A DNA stretch of 64,000 nt from Candidatus Stoquefichus sp. SB1 (GTDB lineage Bacteria; Bacillota_I; Bacilli_A; Erysipelotrichales; Coprobacillaceae): contig NZ_LN852693.1 of the NCBI RefSeq assembly GCF_001244545.1, positions 382,656-446,655 on the forward strand, read 5' to 3'. The position numbers were made by a program, and so were the translations under genes. Numbering within the stretch: the first letter of the stretch is position 1; every line of letters begins with the position of its first letter. This document shows, piece after piece, positions 25,858-34,918 of the stretch. Below the pieces are notes generated by a model, which saw only the letters and a list, made by a program, of their open reading frames with translations, made no database searches and was not told the origin of the DNA.

Positions 25858-27495
25858 ATGGCTTATGATGGAATTATGTTGTCTCGGGTTGTTGAAAATC
25901 TACAATCACAACTGACTGGAGGCAGAATTAACAAGATATATCAAATATCTCAATATGAACTTTTGTTTCATGTACGTGCTCAAGGCACAAATCAAAAATT
26001 ATTGATGTCAATACATCCTATGTATGCTCGAATTCAATTAACATCTCTTACTTATCCTACTCCAGCTACACCTAATGCTTTTACAATGTTACTAAGAAAG
26101 CATTTAGAAGGCGCTTATATTGAATCAATTGTACAGCTTCAATTAGATCGTATTATTGATATCCATTTTGTAGGAACAAATGAGTTTAAAGATACTGTTG
26201 AATTACATCTTTATATGGAAATTATGGGTAAACATTCTAATGTGATTGTTGCATACAACAATCATAAAATTATCGATTGCTTAAAACGTGTTTCTCCTTC
26301 AATGAGTGCACGAATTATGCAACCAGGTGCAATTTATGAATTCCCGCCTTTAATTGAAAAGAAAAATCCAATGACAAGTGAATTTATACCAACTGATAAT
26401 TTAACGAAAATATATCAGGGGATTTCACCTGAACTCTCTCGTGAGATTTTGTATCGAATGGATCATGGAGAAGATTTTGGTGAAGTTATGAAAAATTTAC
26501 AAAAATCAAATCAAATTTATATTCATAAATTAGATGCAAAAGAATATTTTCATCTCATTCCTTTAACACATTTACAATGCGATTATGAAGTTTATCCACT
26601 CTTTGAGGGCTTAGATACACATTATCATTTAATTGATCAAAAAGATCGTATTAAACAACAAACATCTGATTTAGCTAAATATATTCAAAATGAATATCAA
26701 AGAAATATCAATAAACTTCATAAATTAGAAAAAACTCTTTTTGATTCACAAAATAGTGATGAATATCGTATTATGGGTGATTTATTATTTGCAAATTTAC
26801 ATTTGATTCAAAAAGGACAAACAAGTGTGACTGTAGAAAATTATTATGATGGTACGATGATGACAATTGAATTAAATGAAAAGTATGATGGGAAAACAAA
26901 TGCCAATAAGTATTATGCAAAATATCAAAAAGCTAAAAATGCTTTACATCATTTAGAAGAACAAATAGCTTTAACAAAAGAAGAAATTAATTATTTTGAT
27001 ACTTTGATAACACTAATGGAAAATGCAAATTATTATGATGCTTTAGAAATAAAAGAAGAACTAGAAAATCTTGGTTATTTAAAAAAGAAAAAAACCAAAC
27101 AAGTTCATCGAACTTTAAAAATGCATTATGAAACTTATCAGACTAAAGATAATATTATGATATATGTAGGTAAGAATAACCTGCAAAACGATTATCTTAC
27201 CTTTAAAATGGCTTCTAAAAATGATATGTGGTTTCATGTCAAAGACATGCCTGGAAGCCATGTGATTGTGCATAGTGAAGAATTAGACGAATATACAATA
27301 AGACTGGCAAGTCAAATGGCAGCTTATTTTTCCAAAGGAAAACACAGTTCATCAGTCCCTGTTAATTATACAAAGATTCGAACTTTGAAAAAACCACAAG
27401 GAAGCAAGCCAGGAAAAGTCATTCTTTCTCATTACTCAACAATTTATATTGATCCTGATGAGACTTTCTTAAAAGAAGTTAAAAAGATTGATTAA
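25858..27495 (+). CDS. rqcH: Ribosome quality-control protein RqcH (NFACT family)
   Basis: A 545-residue protein of the NEMF/Rqc2 family that binds stalled 50S-peptidyl-tRNA and adds alanine tails for degradation. It has an N-terminal NFACT-N domain beginning MAYDGIMLSRVVENL, a glycosylase-like HhH part, a long coiled-coil middle (about 270-400), and an NFACT-R domain with NDMWFHVKDMPGSHVIVHS and KPQGSKPGKV. Older annotation calls it fibronectin-binding protein. It diverges from gmk. Its last 17 bases overlap, convergently, the end of the cotD-like gene, with no terminator between them. Confidence 0.93.
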   Translation: MAYDGIMLSRVVENLQSQLTGGRINKIYQISQYELLFHVRAQGTNQKLLMSIHPMYARIQLTSLTYPTPATPNAFTMLLRKHLEGAYIESIVQLQLDRIIDIHFVGTNEFKDTVELHLYMEIMGKHSNVIVAYNNHKIIDCLKRVSPSMSARIMQPGAIYEFPPLIEKKNPMTSEFIPTDNLTKIYQGISPELSREILYRMDHGEDFGEVMKNLQKSNQIYIHKLDAKEYFHLIPLTHLQCDYEVYPLFEGLDTHYHLIDQKDRIKQQTSDLAKYIQNEYQRNINKLHKLEKTLFDSQNSDEYRIMGDLLFANLHLIQKGQTSVTVENYYDGTMMTIELNEKYDGKTNANKYYAKYQKAKNALHHLEEQIALTKEEINYFDTLITLMENANYYDALEIKEELENLGYLKKKKTKQVHRTLKMHYETYQTKDNIMIYVGKNNLQNDYLTFKMASKNDMWFHVKDMPGSHVIVHSEELDEYTIRLASQMAAYFSKGKHSSSVPVNYTKIRTLKKPQGSKPGKVILSHYSTIYIDPDETFLKEVKKID

Positions 27496-27793
27496 ATGGT
27501 GCATTGACAAATGTTTGTTCATACTGAGGATAATAAACTGGGTAATACATGCAATGATTAACACGACGACATTCAACTGGACAAATAACTGGTTGTGGAA
27601 CTGGTGTAACCTGATTTGTCACACATACTTTTTTAGGTGCAACAATTGGTTGAGGTCTAGGACATCCATTCATGCATGAGCAGCCACCCATTTGTGGCAT
27701 ATTGTTCATTGAACACCCACATCCTTGGTTTGTACCTGCACATCCACATGGACGTGCTTGTTGTCCATGACAACCACAAGATTGATTATACAT
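27479..27793 (-). CDS. CotD-like spore coat protein
   Basis: A 104-residue Cys-, Pro- and Gly-rich protein: an N-terminal segment with about ten cysteines in CGC/CSC pairs, then VCVTNQVTPVPQPVICPVECRR in part, then a Tyr/Asn tail (HCMYYPVYYPQYEQTFVN). The layout of a Cys-rich head, the VxNxVTxV core and the N-H..YYP tail resembles the CotD family of inner spore coat proteins, cross-linked through Cys and Tyr. AAGGAGGG precedes the ATG. A mother-cell-type promoter (CATAGTATA) lies just upstream. The call rests on composition and short motifs, so it is moderate. Confidence 0.65.
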   Translation of the reverse strand: MYNQSCGCHGQQARPCGCAGTNQGCGCSMNNMPQMGGCSCMNGCPRPQPIVAPKKVCVTNQVTPVPQPVICPVECRRVNHCMYYPVYYPQYEQTFVNAPFNQSF

Positions 27794-27814
27794 ATTTTTT
27801 CCCTCCTTCGATAT

Positions 27815-27842
27815 ATACTATGAAAATTCAAAAGAAGTGTAA
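27815..27842 (-). promoter_or_regulatory. Candidate sigma-E/K promoter of the cotD-like gene
   Basis: Minus strand CATAGTATA (27823-27815) fits the CATAnnnTA -10 box shared by sigma-E and sigma-K. An ACAC lies 14 bases further upstream as a weak -35. Confidence 0.5.
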
Positions 27843-27863
27843 GGGCAAATGAAAGGAGTTTTT

Positions 27864-28637
27864 ATGAAATTAATACCTTGGTGTCTTTTTAATGAAATTG
27901 AAGCTTATACAACATGTGCCTATGATGAAAATCATCAACTTATTGATATGAGCTATAATGGCTTTAATGATCAGCAAGTCTTAAAAAATCGACAAGCACT
28001 TGCTCAACAACTTCATACAGACTTAAATCATATGGTAGCAACCTATCAGCAACATACCACTCGCTTTTTAAAAGTTTCTAATCAGGATGGAGGACGTGGA
28101 ATGTTGAGTCGTGATGATGCTTTTATTGGATATGATGCTATGTATACAAAAGATCCTCATTTATGGTTATGGACTTTTCACGCTGATTGCTGTCCTGTTT
28201 TACTATATTGTCGTGATCAAAAGATAGTAGCAGCCATTCATTCCGGCTGGAAAGGAACAGTTGGTGAAATTGTTGGAAAAGTAACAAAGTATCTTATTGA
28301 ACATGAAAATTGTCATCCCGAGTATATTTATGCTTATATAGGTCCATCAATAGAACAAAGAAATTTTGAAGCAAAAGATGATATTATTGATTTAGTAAAA
28401 GATATGTCATTTGATACACATGCTTTTTATACAGAAAAAGAAGATGGCAATTATTTACTTGATAGCAAAGGCTTAATTCGACAACAGCTTATCAATTTGA
28501 ATGTTATATCTGAGCATATAACAGTTTCACCTTATTGTACAATTGAAAATGAAGAGTTATTCTTCTCTTATCGTCGCAATAAGACACCCCATCGCAATAT
28601 CACAATGATTCAGTTAAAATCCATTTCTGATTCATGA
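27864..28637 (+). CDS. pgeF: Peptidoglycan editing factor PgeF (YlmD/DUF152 family)
   Basis: A 257-residue member of the family once called multicopper polyphenol oxidase. E. coli YfiH/PgeF hydrolyses UDP-MurNAc with the wrong first residue (L-Ser instead of L-Ala), and homologues have purine nucleoside phosphorylase activity. Metal-binding motifs are present: HADCCPVLLY, IHSGWKGTVGEIVGK and YIGPSIEQRNFEA. The start at 27864 follows AAAGGAG by five bases; an ATG five codons earlier overlaps that site. It stands alone between divergent cotD-like and convergent nnr, separated from nnr by a strong two-way terminator. Confidence 0.88.
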   Translation: MKLIPWCLFNEIEAYTTCAYDENHQLIDMSYNGFNDQQVLKNRQALAQQLHTDLNHMVATYQQHTTRFLKVSNQDGGRGMLSRDDAFIGYDAMYTKDPHLWLWTFHADCCPVLLYCRDQKIVAAIHSGWKGTVGEIVGKVTKYLIEHENCHPEYIYAYIGPSIEQRNFEAKDDIIDLVKDMSFDTHAFYTEKEDGNYLLDSKGLIRQQLINLNVISEHITVSPYCTIENEELFFSYRRNKTPHRNITMIQLKSISDS

Positions 28638-28647
28638 TGTAAGATTC

Positions 28648-28685
28648 ATTATAAAACGACCTTTATACAAAGGTCGTTTTATAAT
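28648..28685. terminator. Bidirectional terminator between pgeF and nnr
   Basis: Perfect 17-bp stem (28648-28664 with 28669-28685), ATAC loop, T-runs on both strands. It includes the nnr stop codon. Confidence 0.92.
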
Positions 28686-30160
28686 TCGCGTTTTTGAATA
28701 AGTTCTTTCATTGCACGAGGAATATATTGAATCAACTGTGAAGGAATGACAGTATAAGCATCACGAGCAATCTGATCTCCAGCATAGCCATGAATATAAA
28801 CCCCTAACATAGCTGCTTGTATACCAGAATAACCTTGCCCTAAAAAACTAACAATCATGCCAGCCAGCACATCTCCCATACCTCCACTTGCCATTGCTTT
28901 ATTTCCAGTTGCAATACGATAAGCCTCCTGACCATCAGTAATCATTGTATAAGGTCCTTTTAAAACAAGTATGACATTATGCTGACGCGCAAAATCTTTA
29001 GCAACCAATAAAATATCATCTTCTTCACAAAAGTCGCATAAACGCTTAAATTCACCCATATGTGGTGTTAAGATAATATCACGTTCCTGATTTTTCAATA
29101 AATCTAAACGTGTTGCTAAAATCGTTAAAGCATCAGCATCAATAACAAGCGGTTGTGTAGATAATGTGAAAACATCCATAACATAACGATAACTATCTAG
29201 ACTTTGTCCTAAACCACAACCAATCAATAATGCCTGATATTTTATAAAATCTTCTTTTTGAAATATAGGCGGTCTCAACTGTGTTGTTGCTTCAGGACAA
29301 AAAACAGTCAAAGAATCAATAACTTGTTGCTCTGTAATCACATTGACAATACCACTGCCACTATAGACAGCACTCTTTCCACTAAGCAAGGCTGCCCCCT
29401 TATAGTCTTGACAGCCAGTAATTAAGCCAACTCTTCCATAAGTTCCCTTATGTCCGTAAAACTGTCTATCTTTTAAGATTGGTAAAATAAATTCTTCATC
29501 AACCAATTGATACAATCCAACTTCATCATAAACATCATCTACATCTAATTGTTCAACAATCACTTTTCCTGTAAAAAAAAGACTATCTGGATTTAAAAAA
29601 CCATTTTTTAAAGCCGTTAAAGTGATTGTCTGTGTAGCACAAATAACACTTTGATAAGGATTTCCACTATCACAATCTAAGCCCGTTGGAATATCTATAG
29701 CAATAATCTCTTTATCATAAAGATGATTGAGTTCCTCAATCACAATCTGATAAATACCTCGTGGAGAACTATTCAAGCCATTTCCAAACATTGCATCAAT
29801 AACAACATCACTTTTTGCTATTTCTGACATAACAACATCTATGACATCAGCATGCAATAAAACAATATGCATCCCCTCTTCATAACAACAATCTAGATAA
29901 TAACGATTGGCTTTTGATAAATGATTTTGATCTTCAAAGATATAAACATTGACTTTTTTCCCCTGTTTCATTAATTTTAAAGCCAATGACAAACCATCAG
30001 CACCATTATTTCCAGGACCACATAATAAACTATAAGAACTATAATTCATATGCTTTAATAAGCAATCACTTGCCTTATCAACCAATTCAATTATAGAATA
30101 TCCATTATTTATTAAGCACTGATCATAATCCATCATTAATTTTTGACTACCTATATACAT
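28679..30160 (-). CDS. nnr: Bifunctional NAD(P)HX epimerase/dehydratase
   Basis: A 493-residue metabolite-repair enzyme. The N-terminal YjeF_N epimerase domain (about 1-210) has LCGPGNNGADGLSLA and DIPTGLDCDSG. The C-terminal ATP/ADP-dependent dehydratase domain (about 220-490) has GTYGRVGLITG, LTPHMGEFKRL, VLKGPYTMI and GSGDMGD-like ASGGMGDVLAGMI. Together they restore hydrated NADH and NADPH. Length is typical for the fused form (NnrE-NnrD). It is the downstream neighbour of the NlpC/P60 gene but is separated from it by a terminator, so probably independently transcribed. Confidence 0.93.
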   Translation of the reverse strand: MYIGSQKLMMDYDQCLINNGYSIIELVDKASDCLLKHMNYSSYSLLCGPGNNGADGLSLALKLMKQGKKVNVYIFEDQNHLSKANRYYLDCCYEEGMHIVLLHADVIDVVMSEIAKSDVVIDAMFGNGLNSSPRGIYQIVIEELNHLYDKEIIAIDIPTGLDCDSGNPYQSVICATQTITLTALKNGFLNPDSLFFTGKVIVEQLDVDDVYDEVGLYQLVDEEFILPILKDRQFYGHKGTYGRVGLITGCQDYKGAALLSGKSAVYSGSGIVNVITEQQVIDSLTVFCPEATTQLRPPIFQKEDFIKYQALLIGCGLGQSLDSYRYVMDVFTLSTQPLVIDADALTILATRLDLLKNQERDIILTPHMGEFKRLCDFCEEDDILLVAKDFARQHNVILVLKGPYTMITDGQEAYRIATGNKAMASGGMGDVLAGMIVSFLGQGYSGIQAAMLGVYIHGYAGDQIARDAYTVIPSQLIQYIPRAMKELIQKREL

Positions 30161-30214
30161 ATTCTCACCTACTCTTACTTATCTTTATTATAATCTTTTT
30201 CTATTCAAGGAAGC

Positions 30215-30247
30215 AAGAAAAAAAGCAGATAGACATCTATCTGCTTT
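30215..30247 (-). terminator. Terminator after the NlpC/P60 gene
   Basis: Stem AAAGCAGATAG / CTATCTGCTTT (30222-30232, 30237-30247) followed on the minus strand by TTTTTTCTTG. Confidence 0.88.
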
Positions 30248-30256
30248 AATGGCTTG

Positions 30257-31717
30257 CTATTTTCTTCCTCCGCCAGCCCAATGGCTAACCCAGTAAGAAC
30301 TATTTAAATTCGCAGTTGAAACACCAGTTCTTGATGAACCAGCATGAACGAAACGTCCTCCGCCGATATAAATACCAACATGAGTAATTCCACCTTTTCC
30401 TGTTGTTCCTTTAAAGAACACAAGATCTCCTGCTTTTAAATTAGACTTAGACACTCTGCTTGTCGCGCTATATTGACCAGCAGCTGTTCTTGGTAATGAA
30501 ACTCCATTTTGTCTATAAGCCCATTGTGTTAATCCAGAGCAGTCAAATGCATTTGGACCACTTCCACCTGCTACATAACGGCTTCCAACACGACTTAATG
30601 CACTTGCCGCAGCACCTGCATTTGTAGGGATTGGACTTTCAACTTTGACACTCAAAGTTTTAGAAGCAGTATTTCCAGCCGCATCAGTGACGGTATATTT
30701 AACTGAATACTTACCAGCTTTGCTAGTATTAACTGAACCACTTATTTTCACTTTTGAAGTGACATTTCCATCTTTGTTATCAATAGCACTATTTAAATAA
30801 CTCTTAGCGTTAAAACTTTTTCCAGTTGTCATTGTTAAAGATGTCTTAGACAAATTAATGCTTGGTGCACTAATATCTTTAACATCAACTGTCAATGTTT
30901 TACTTGATTCGTTACCAGATGAATCAGTAGCTGTTAATTTCAATGTTGTTGAACCAATCTTCTTAGTATCAACATTACCATCTACTTTAATTGATGCTAC
31001 TTTCTTATCGAAGTTATCAGTTATATTAACATAATCTGAATAACTAAATTTTGACCCATAGTCTACAGTCACTGTAGAACCTTTTTTATAACTTATATTA
31101 GGTGCTTCTGAATCAGATACATAGAATTCATACGTTTGTTTTGTAACGTTACCTACAGTATCAGAAACATTAAGCTCAATTGTTTGTGTTCCTAATTTTG
31201 AAGTATCAAGTTTTTGACTTGCTTCAATGAACGGTGTGACATCACCATCAACATTATCAGTTGCCTGAACATATTTTGTAATATCATTACTTCCATTGAC
31301 AGGGACATCAATAACATATCCATTGCTCTTTCCAACTGGTTTCAATTCAGGAGCTGTCTTATCAACAACCTCTACTTGGACAACCTTATTTCGTGAATTT
31401 GAGAACAAATCAGTAGCTGTAACTTCAACGTTATATATACCCAATTGATAAGCATCATATGCGTTATCATTAATTTGAACATCAATCGCATCTAGGGAAT
31501 CTTGATTATCAGAAATAGCAAACATACTTTTATCAAGTTTTGTTCCATAAAGAACTTCGATTTTGTTGGCATCGATGACAGGTTTTTCCTTGTCAACAGC
31601 GGCATAACCAACCAACCCAAATGTTGTTACAAATAACATTGGGATAAACATCGCTTTACGCTTAATAATCTGTTCTTGCAGATTTTCTAATAAATTCGTC
31701 TTAATATTACTATCCAT
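30257..31717 (-). CDS. Exported NlpC/P60 cell-wall hydrolase with Ig-like repeats
   Basis: A 486-residue protein with a basic N-terminus and one hydrophobic segment (about 23-40) that may be an uncleaved anchor. Then come about four tandem DUF5011/Ig-like domains (around 45-370), recognisable by repeated VTATD..N, DNxDGDVT and KxSGKYSVKYTVTDAAGN motifs. The C-terminal NlpC/P60 domain has catalytic C393 (FDCSGL), H446 (THVGIY) and H458 (FVHAG). It should cut peptide bonds in peptidoglycan. AAAGGAGG six bases before 31717 sets the start; the frame is open upstream. Its promoter carries perfect CTTAAG tandem sites like that of the van-like operon. Confidence 0.92.
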   Translation of the reverse strand: MDSNIKTNLLENLQEQIIKRKAMFIPMLFVTTFGLVGYAAVDKEKPVIDANKIEVLYGTKLDKSMFAISDNQDSLDAIDVQINDNAYDAYQLGIYNVEVTATDLFSNSRNKVVQVEVVDKTAPELKPVGKSNGYVIDVPVNGSNDITKYVQATDNVDGDVTPFIEASQKLDTSKLGTQTIELNVSDTVGNVTKQTYEFYVSDSEAPNISYKKGSTVTVDYGSKFSYSDYVNITDNFDKKVASIKVDGNVDTKKIGSTTLKLTATDSSGNESSKTLTVDVKDISAPSINLSKTSLTMTTGKSFNAKSYLNSAIDNKDGNVTSKVKISGSVNTSKAGKYSVKYTVTDAAGNTASKTLSVKVESPIPTNAGAAASALSRVGSRYVAGGSGPNAFDCSGLTQWAYRQNGVSLPRTAAGQYSATSRVSKSNLKAGDLVFFKGTTGKGGITHVGIYIGGGRFVHAGSSRTGVSTANLNSSYWVSHWAGGGRK

Positions 31718-31751
31718 TCGTTGCCTCCTTTCAATAATATACCCACTTAGA

Positions 31752-31807
31752 ATTATAGACCAACGTTCACAAAAAGTCCACAACTTTCTTAAGAAATTCT
31801 TAAGAAA
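31752..31807 (-). promoter_or_regulatory. NlpC/P60 promoter with perfect CTTAAG tandem operator
   Basis: On the minus strand -10 TATAAT is at 31757-31752 with a poor -35 (TGGACT, 31780-31775). Just upstream, 31785-31807 holds two TTCTTAAGAA units with an 11-base period, i.e. CTTAAG-N5-CTTAAG. The layout is that of an activator-dependent promoter, matching the binding pattern of CiaR/OmpR-family regulators. Confidence 0.6.
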
Positions 31808-31858
31808 TTGAAATTATATTGATGCATTCAATGTTTTTTCGCATAACTTTTTTTGAGA

Positions 31859-31870
31859 TTTCTTAAGAAA
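31859..31870. promoter_or_regulatory. Third CTTAAG palindrome
   Basis: TTTCTTAAGAAA, an exact 12-bp palindrome and the same unit as the 31785-31807 operator, about 105 bases upstream of the next plus-strand gene. It may be an auxiliary site for the same regulator. Confidence 0.45.
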
Positions 31871-31974
31871 TATGAAAAAAATGGTGATTTCTATACATTA
31901 TTGTAGCCAAAATCATGCTTTTTAGACATAATTTTCCTTTCTTTTCATAACATGATATAAAAAAGGAGAGTTGT

Positions 31975-32475
31975 ATGATTATCTATTTTGCTATTTATTG
32001 TTTTTTAGGTTATTTGCTTGAATCTTGCTATGTTTCTATTTTACAAAGAAAATGGATTTCTTCTGGTTTATTAAAAGGTCCCTTTATTCCACTCTATGGT
32101 TTAGGTGCACTTTTACTCATTCTTTTATTTCCATATTTACACACTTCGTATTATCTGAGTTTCTTTGTTGGTGGGATTGCTATGACAATATTAGAATATT
32201 TTGCAAGTGTTTATATTGAGAAAGCATTTCATACACGCTGCTGGGATTATTCACGACATCCTTGTCAATTACATGGACGTATTTGTTTGTTCTATTTTAT
32301 TATTTGGTGCTTTTTAAGTTTATTGTTTATTCAATATATTCATCCATTTTTTATGTCATTAAATATTATGAATGACTCTGTCTCATTGATTTGTCTTATT
32401 TATCTTGGATTTATTTTAAAAGCATTTATTGATCGTCTTCAATTTCATAAAATAAATGGTCTTGACATTCATTAA
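31975..32475 (+). CDS. Small membrane protein, putative ABC-transporter type IV (CmpB/DUF1113) family
   Basis: A 166-residue hydrophobic protein with about five membrane segments. The N-terminus FAIYCFLGYLLESCYVSI and the motif KGPFIPLYGLGALLLI, followed by an ExFASVYIEKAFHTRCWDYS-type region, are the marks of the family annotated as putative ABC transporter type IV. Its function is unknown, and no ATPase partner is adjacent. AAAGGAGAG precedes the ATG. It diverges from the NlpC/P60 gene and converges on livF across a two-way terminator. Confidence 0.78.
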   Translation: MIIYFAIYCFLGYLLESCYVSILQRKWISSGLLKGPFIPLYGLGALLLILLFPYLHTSYYLSFFVGGIAMTILEYFASVYIEKAFHTRCWDYSRHPCQLHGRICLFYFIIWCFLSLLFIQYIHPFFMSLNIMNDSVSLICLIYLGFILKAFIDRLQFHKINGLDIH

Positions 32476-32489
32476 TCAAGACCATTTTT
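32454..32489. terminator. Bidirectional terminator, membrane-protein gene / livF
   Basis: Stem AAATGGTCTTGA (32454-32465) with TCAAGACCATTT (32476-32487), T-run on the plus strand and an AT-rich T-containing tail on the minus strand. Confidence 0.85.
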
Positions 32490-33191
32490 CTATCCTAAAT
32501 AAGCTTCCCTTACTTTAGGGTTATTCGCCACATCTTTAGCATCTCCTGAAACAGTAATATTTCCTGTTTCTAAGACATATGCACGATGAGCAATTGACAA
32601 TGCCTTATTGGCATTTTGTTCTACAAGTAAAACAGTGACACCATCTTCTTTATTAATTTCCTGAATAATTGAAAAGATTTCATTCACAAGAATGGGTGAC
32701 AATCCCATTGATGGTTCATCAAGAAGTAATAATTTAGGTTTTGACATTAATGCTCGTCCCATTGCCAGCATCTGCTGTTCACCACCTGATAAAGTCCCAG
32801 CCAACTGATTTTTTCTTTCCTTTAATCTCGGAAAACGCTGATAAACTTTATCAAGATCTTCATTGATTTTATGATCAGTGCGCAAATAAGCACCCATTTC
32901 TAAATTATCCTGTACAGAAAGTTGAGAAAAAATACGACGTCCTTCTGGAACCTGAGCTAATTTTTTAGCAATTATTTTATGCGCTGGTGTTTTTGTAATA
33001 TCTTCTTGCAAAAAAGAAATAGCCCCTCCACTTGCCTTAATGAGACCACTAATCGCATGCATAACAGATGTCTTTCCAGCTCCATTGGCACCAATCAAAG
33101 CCACAATTTCTCCTTCATTGACTTCAAAGGAAACATTTTTAATGGCATGAATAACCCCATAATGTACATTTAAATTTTCTACCTTTAACAT
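32490..33191 (-). CDS. livF: Branched-chain amino-acid ABC transporter ATPase
   Basis: A 233-residue ATPase with Walker A GANGAGKTS, signature LSGGEQQMLAMGRAL, Walker B LLLDEPSMGLSP and VEQNANKALSIAHRAYVLE, which is specific to LivF. It pairs with LivG under the LivHM permease. Last gene of livJ-H-M-G-F, 12 bases after livG. Substrates are probably Leu, Ile and Val, although such systems can also take other amino acids. Confidence 0.93.
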   Translation of the reverse strand: MLKVENLNVHYGVIHAIKNVSFEVNEGEIVALIGANGAGKTSVMHAISGLIKASGGAISFLQEDITKTPAHKIIAKKLAQVPEGRRIFSQLSVQDNLEMGAYLRTDHKINEDLDKVYQRFPRLKERKNQLAGTLSGGEQQMLAMGRALMSKPKLLLLDEPSMGLSPILVNEIFSIIQEINKEDGVTVLLVEQNANKALSIAHRAYVLETGNITVSGDAKDVANNPKVREAYLG

Positions 33192-33203
33192 GTGTTAATC
33201 CTC

Positions 33204-33968
33204 CTACTCATCATTTCCTAGATATGCAGCAACAACATCCGGATTATTTCTGATTTCTTCAGGTGTTCCAAAAGCCAAAACAGTCCCAAAATTTAATACA
33301 GCGATTTTTTCACAAATCCCCATTACTAACTTCATATCATGCTCAATCAATAAAATAGCAATCGCAAATTTTTCTCTTACAATCTTAATTGTTTCCATTA
33401 ACTCAGCAGTTTCAGTTGGATTCATCCCAGCTGCTGGCTCATCTAAAAGCAATAATTTAGGTGATGTTGCAAGTGCTCTGGCAATTTCTAATTTTCTTTG
33501 TTTTCCATAAGGTAAATTACTTGCCTTTACATGTGCAAATTGTTCTAAATCAAAAACACGCAATAAGCTTAAAGCCATTTCCTCCATAGCTTCTTCACCT
33601 TTAAAATACTTTGGTGTATGAACAATAGAACTTAATAATGAATAATTTTGTGAATGATGCAACCCTACTTTTACATTATCTAATACAGTCATATCTTTAA
33701 ACAAACGAATATTTTGAAATGTTCTTGCGATACCAAACTGAGTAATTTGAGTTGGTGACATTTTTAATAATGATTTACCATCAAACATAATCTGACCACT
33801 AGTTGGTTTATAAACACCTGTCAATAAATTGAACACAGTTGTTTTTCCAGCACCATTAGGACCAATCAAACCAAATAATTGATTTTTATCAATTTCAAAA
33901 TTGAATTCATCAACAGCTTTTAAACCACCAAATTGAATTCCTAAACCTTCTGTTTTTAATAAACTCAT
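33204..33968 (-). CDS. livG: Branched-chain amino-acid ABC transporter ATPase
   Basis: A 254-residue ATPase with Walker A GPNGAGKTT, GIARTFQNIRLF after the Q-loop, signature LPYGKQRKLEIARAL, Walker B LLLDEPAAGMNPTE and the LivG-type C-terminal extension (LNFGTVLAFGTPEEIRNNPDVVAAYLG). Its start overlaps the livM stop (four bases), indicating coupled translation. It is the second ATPase of the heteromeric Liv transporter. Confidence 0.93.
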   Translation of the reverse strand: MSLLKTEGLGIQFGGLKAVDEFNFEIDKNQLFGLIGPNGAGKTTVFNLLTGVYKPTSGQIMFDGKSLLKMSPTQITQFGIARTFQNIRLFKDMTVLDNVKVGLHHSQNYSLLSSIVHTPKYFKGEEAMEEMALSLLRVFDLEQFAHVKASNLPYGKQRKLEIARALATSPKLLLLDEPAAGMNPTETAELMETIKIVREKFAIAILLIEHDMKLVMGICEKIAVLNFGTVLAFGTPEEIRNNPDVVAAYLGNDE

Positions 33969-34909
33969 TGTTCACTCACCTCCTCATTTGTTTTTTTAGC
34001 AAACTTTGCTTTAATGCGAGGCATTAAATTCTTTTCTTTCATAATCATAGCTGCAATTAAAACAACAGCATATAACAACATACGATATTCAGAGAACGCA
34101 CGTAAATATTCAGGTAATATAGTCATAACAATTGCTGCAATAACTGATCCCTTTAAGTTTCCTAAGCCACCTAAAACAACCATAACCAAGATTTCAACAG
34201 ATTTGTTATAATCAAATGTTTTAGGAACAAGCATACCCATATAATGAGCATAAAGGCCACCAGCTAAACCAGCAAAAAATGCTGAAATCGCAAATGCCAA
34301 TATTTTATAATAAGATGTAGGTATTCCTGCCAATTCACTAGCTGTTTCATCTTCACGAATAGAAATAATTGCACGTCCATGACGTGATTTAACAATACTA
34401 TAAATCACATAGATTGTAACTAAAACACTAATAAAGCCTGTTGTAAAATCTGTATTCATAGGAATACCCATCAAACCTTTGGCACCATTTGTAATATTAA
34501 GATTTAACATAATCACACGAATAATTTCATTAAATGCTAAAGTGATAATACAAAGATAGTCACCTTTTAAACGCAATGTTGGAATTCCAATCAAAATACC
34601 AATAATACATGCTGCAATCGCACCTAAAATTAGACTCACAATGAAAGGAAGTTCAAAATAAATACTACAAATAGCAGAAACATAAGCACCAACTGACATA
34701 AAACCAGCGTGTCCTAATGTTAACTGACCTAAATAACCACTTGCTAAATTCAAACTCGTTGCCAAAACGATATTGATACAAGCCATAATCATAATACCTG
34801 ACCAATAGTTATCAAGTATTCCTGAACTCATTGCAAACATCATGGCACCATAAATCACAAGAGCTATTATAAATGAAAGAATAAATTGTTGAATTTGCTT
34901 TTTCTTCAT
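33965..34909 (-). CDS. livM: Branched-chain amino-acid ABC transporter permease
   Basis: A 314-residue permease with about nine membrane segments. LivM landmarks are NLASGYLGQLTLGHAGFMSVGAY in part, PTLRLKGDYLCIITLAFNEIIR in part and GGLGNLKGSVIAA. I use the ATG at 34909 because AGGTGG lies about six bases upstream; the in-frame GTG three codons earlier is part of that site. It directly follows the livH stop codon. Confidence 0.92.
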   Translation of the reverse strand: MKKKQIQQFILSFIIALVIYGAMMFAMSSGILDNYWSGIMIMACINIVLATSLNLASGYLGQLTLGHAGFMSVGAYVSAICSIYFELPFIVSLILGAIAACIIGILIGIPTLRLKGDYLCIITLAFNEIIRVIMLNLNITNGAKGLMGIPMNTDFTTGFISVLVTIYVIYSIVKSRHGRAIISIREDETASELAGIPTSYYKILAFAISAFFAGLAGGLYAHYMGMLVPKTFDYNKSVEILVMVVLGGLGNLKGSVIAAIVMTILPEYLRAFSEYRMLLYAVVLIAAMIMKEKNLMPRIKAKFAKKTNEEVSEQ

Positions 34910-34918
34910 TCCGCCCAC

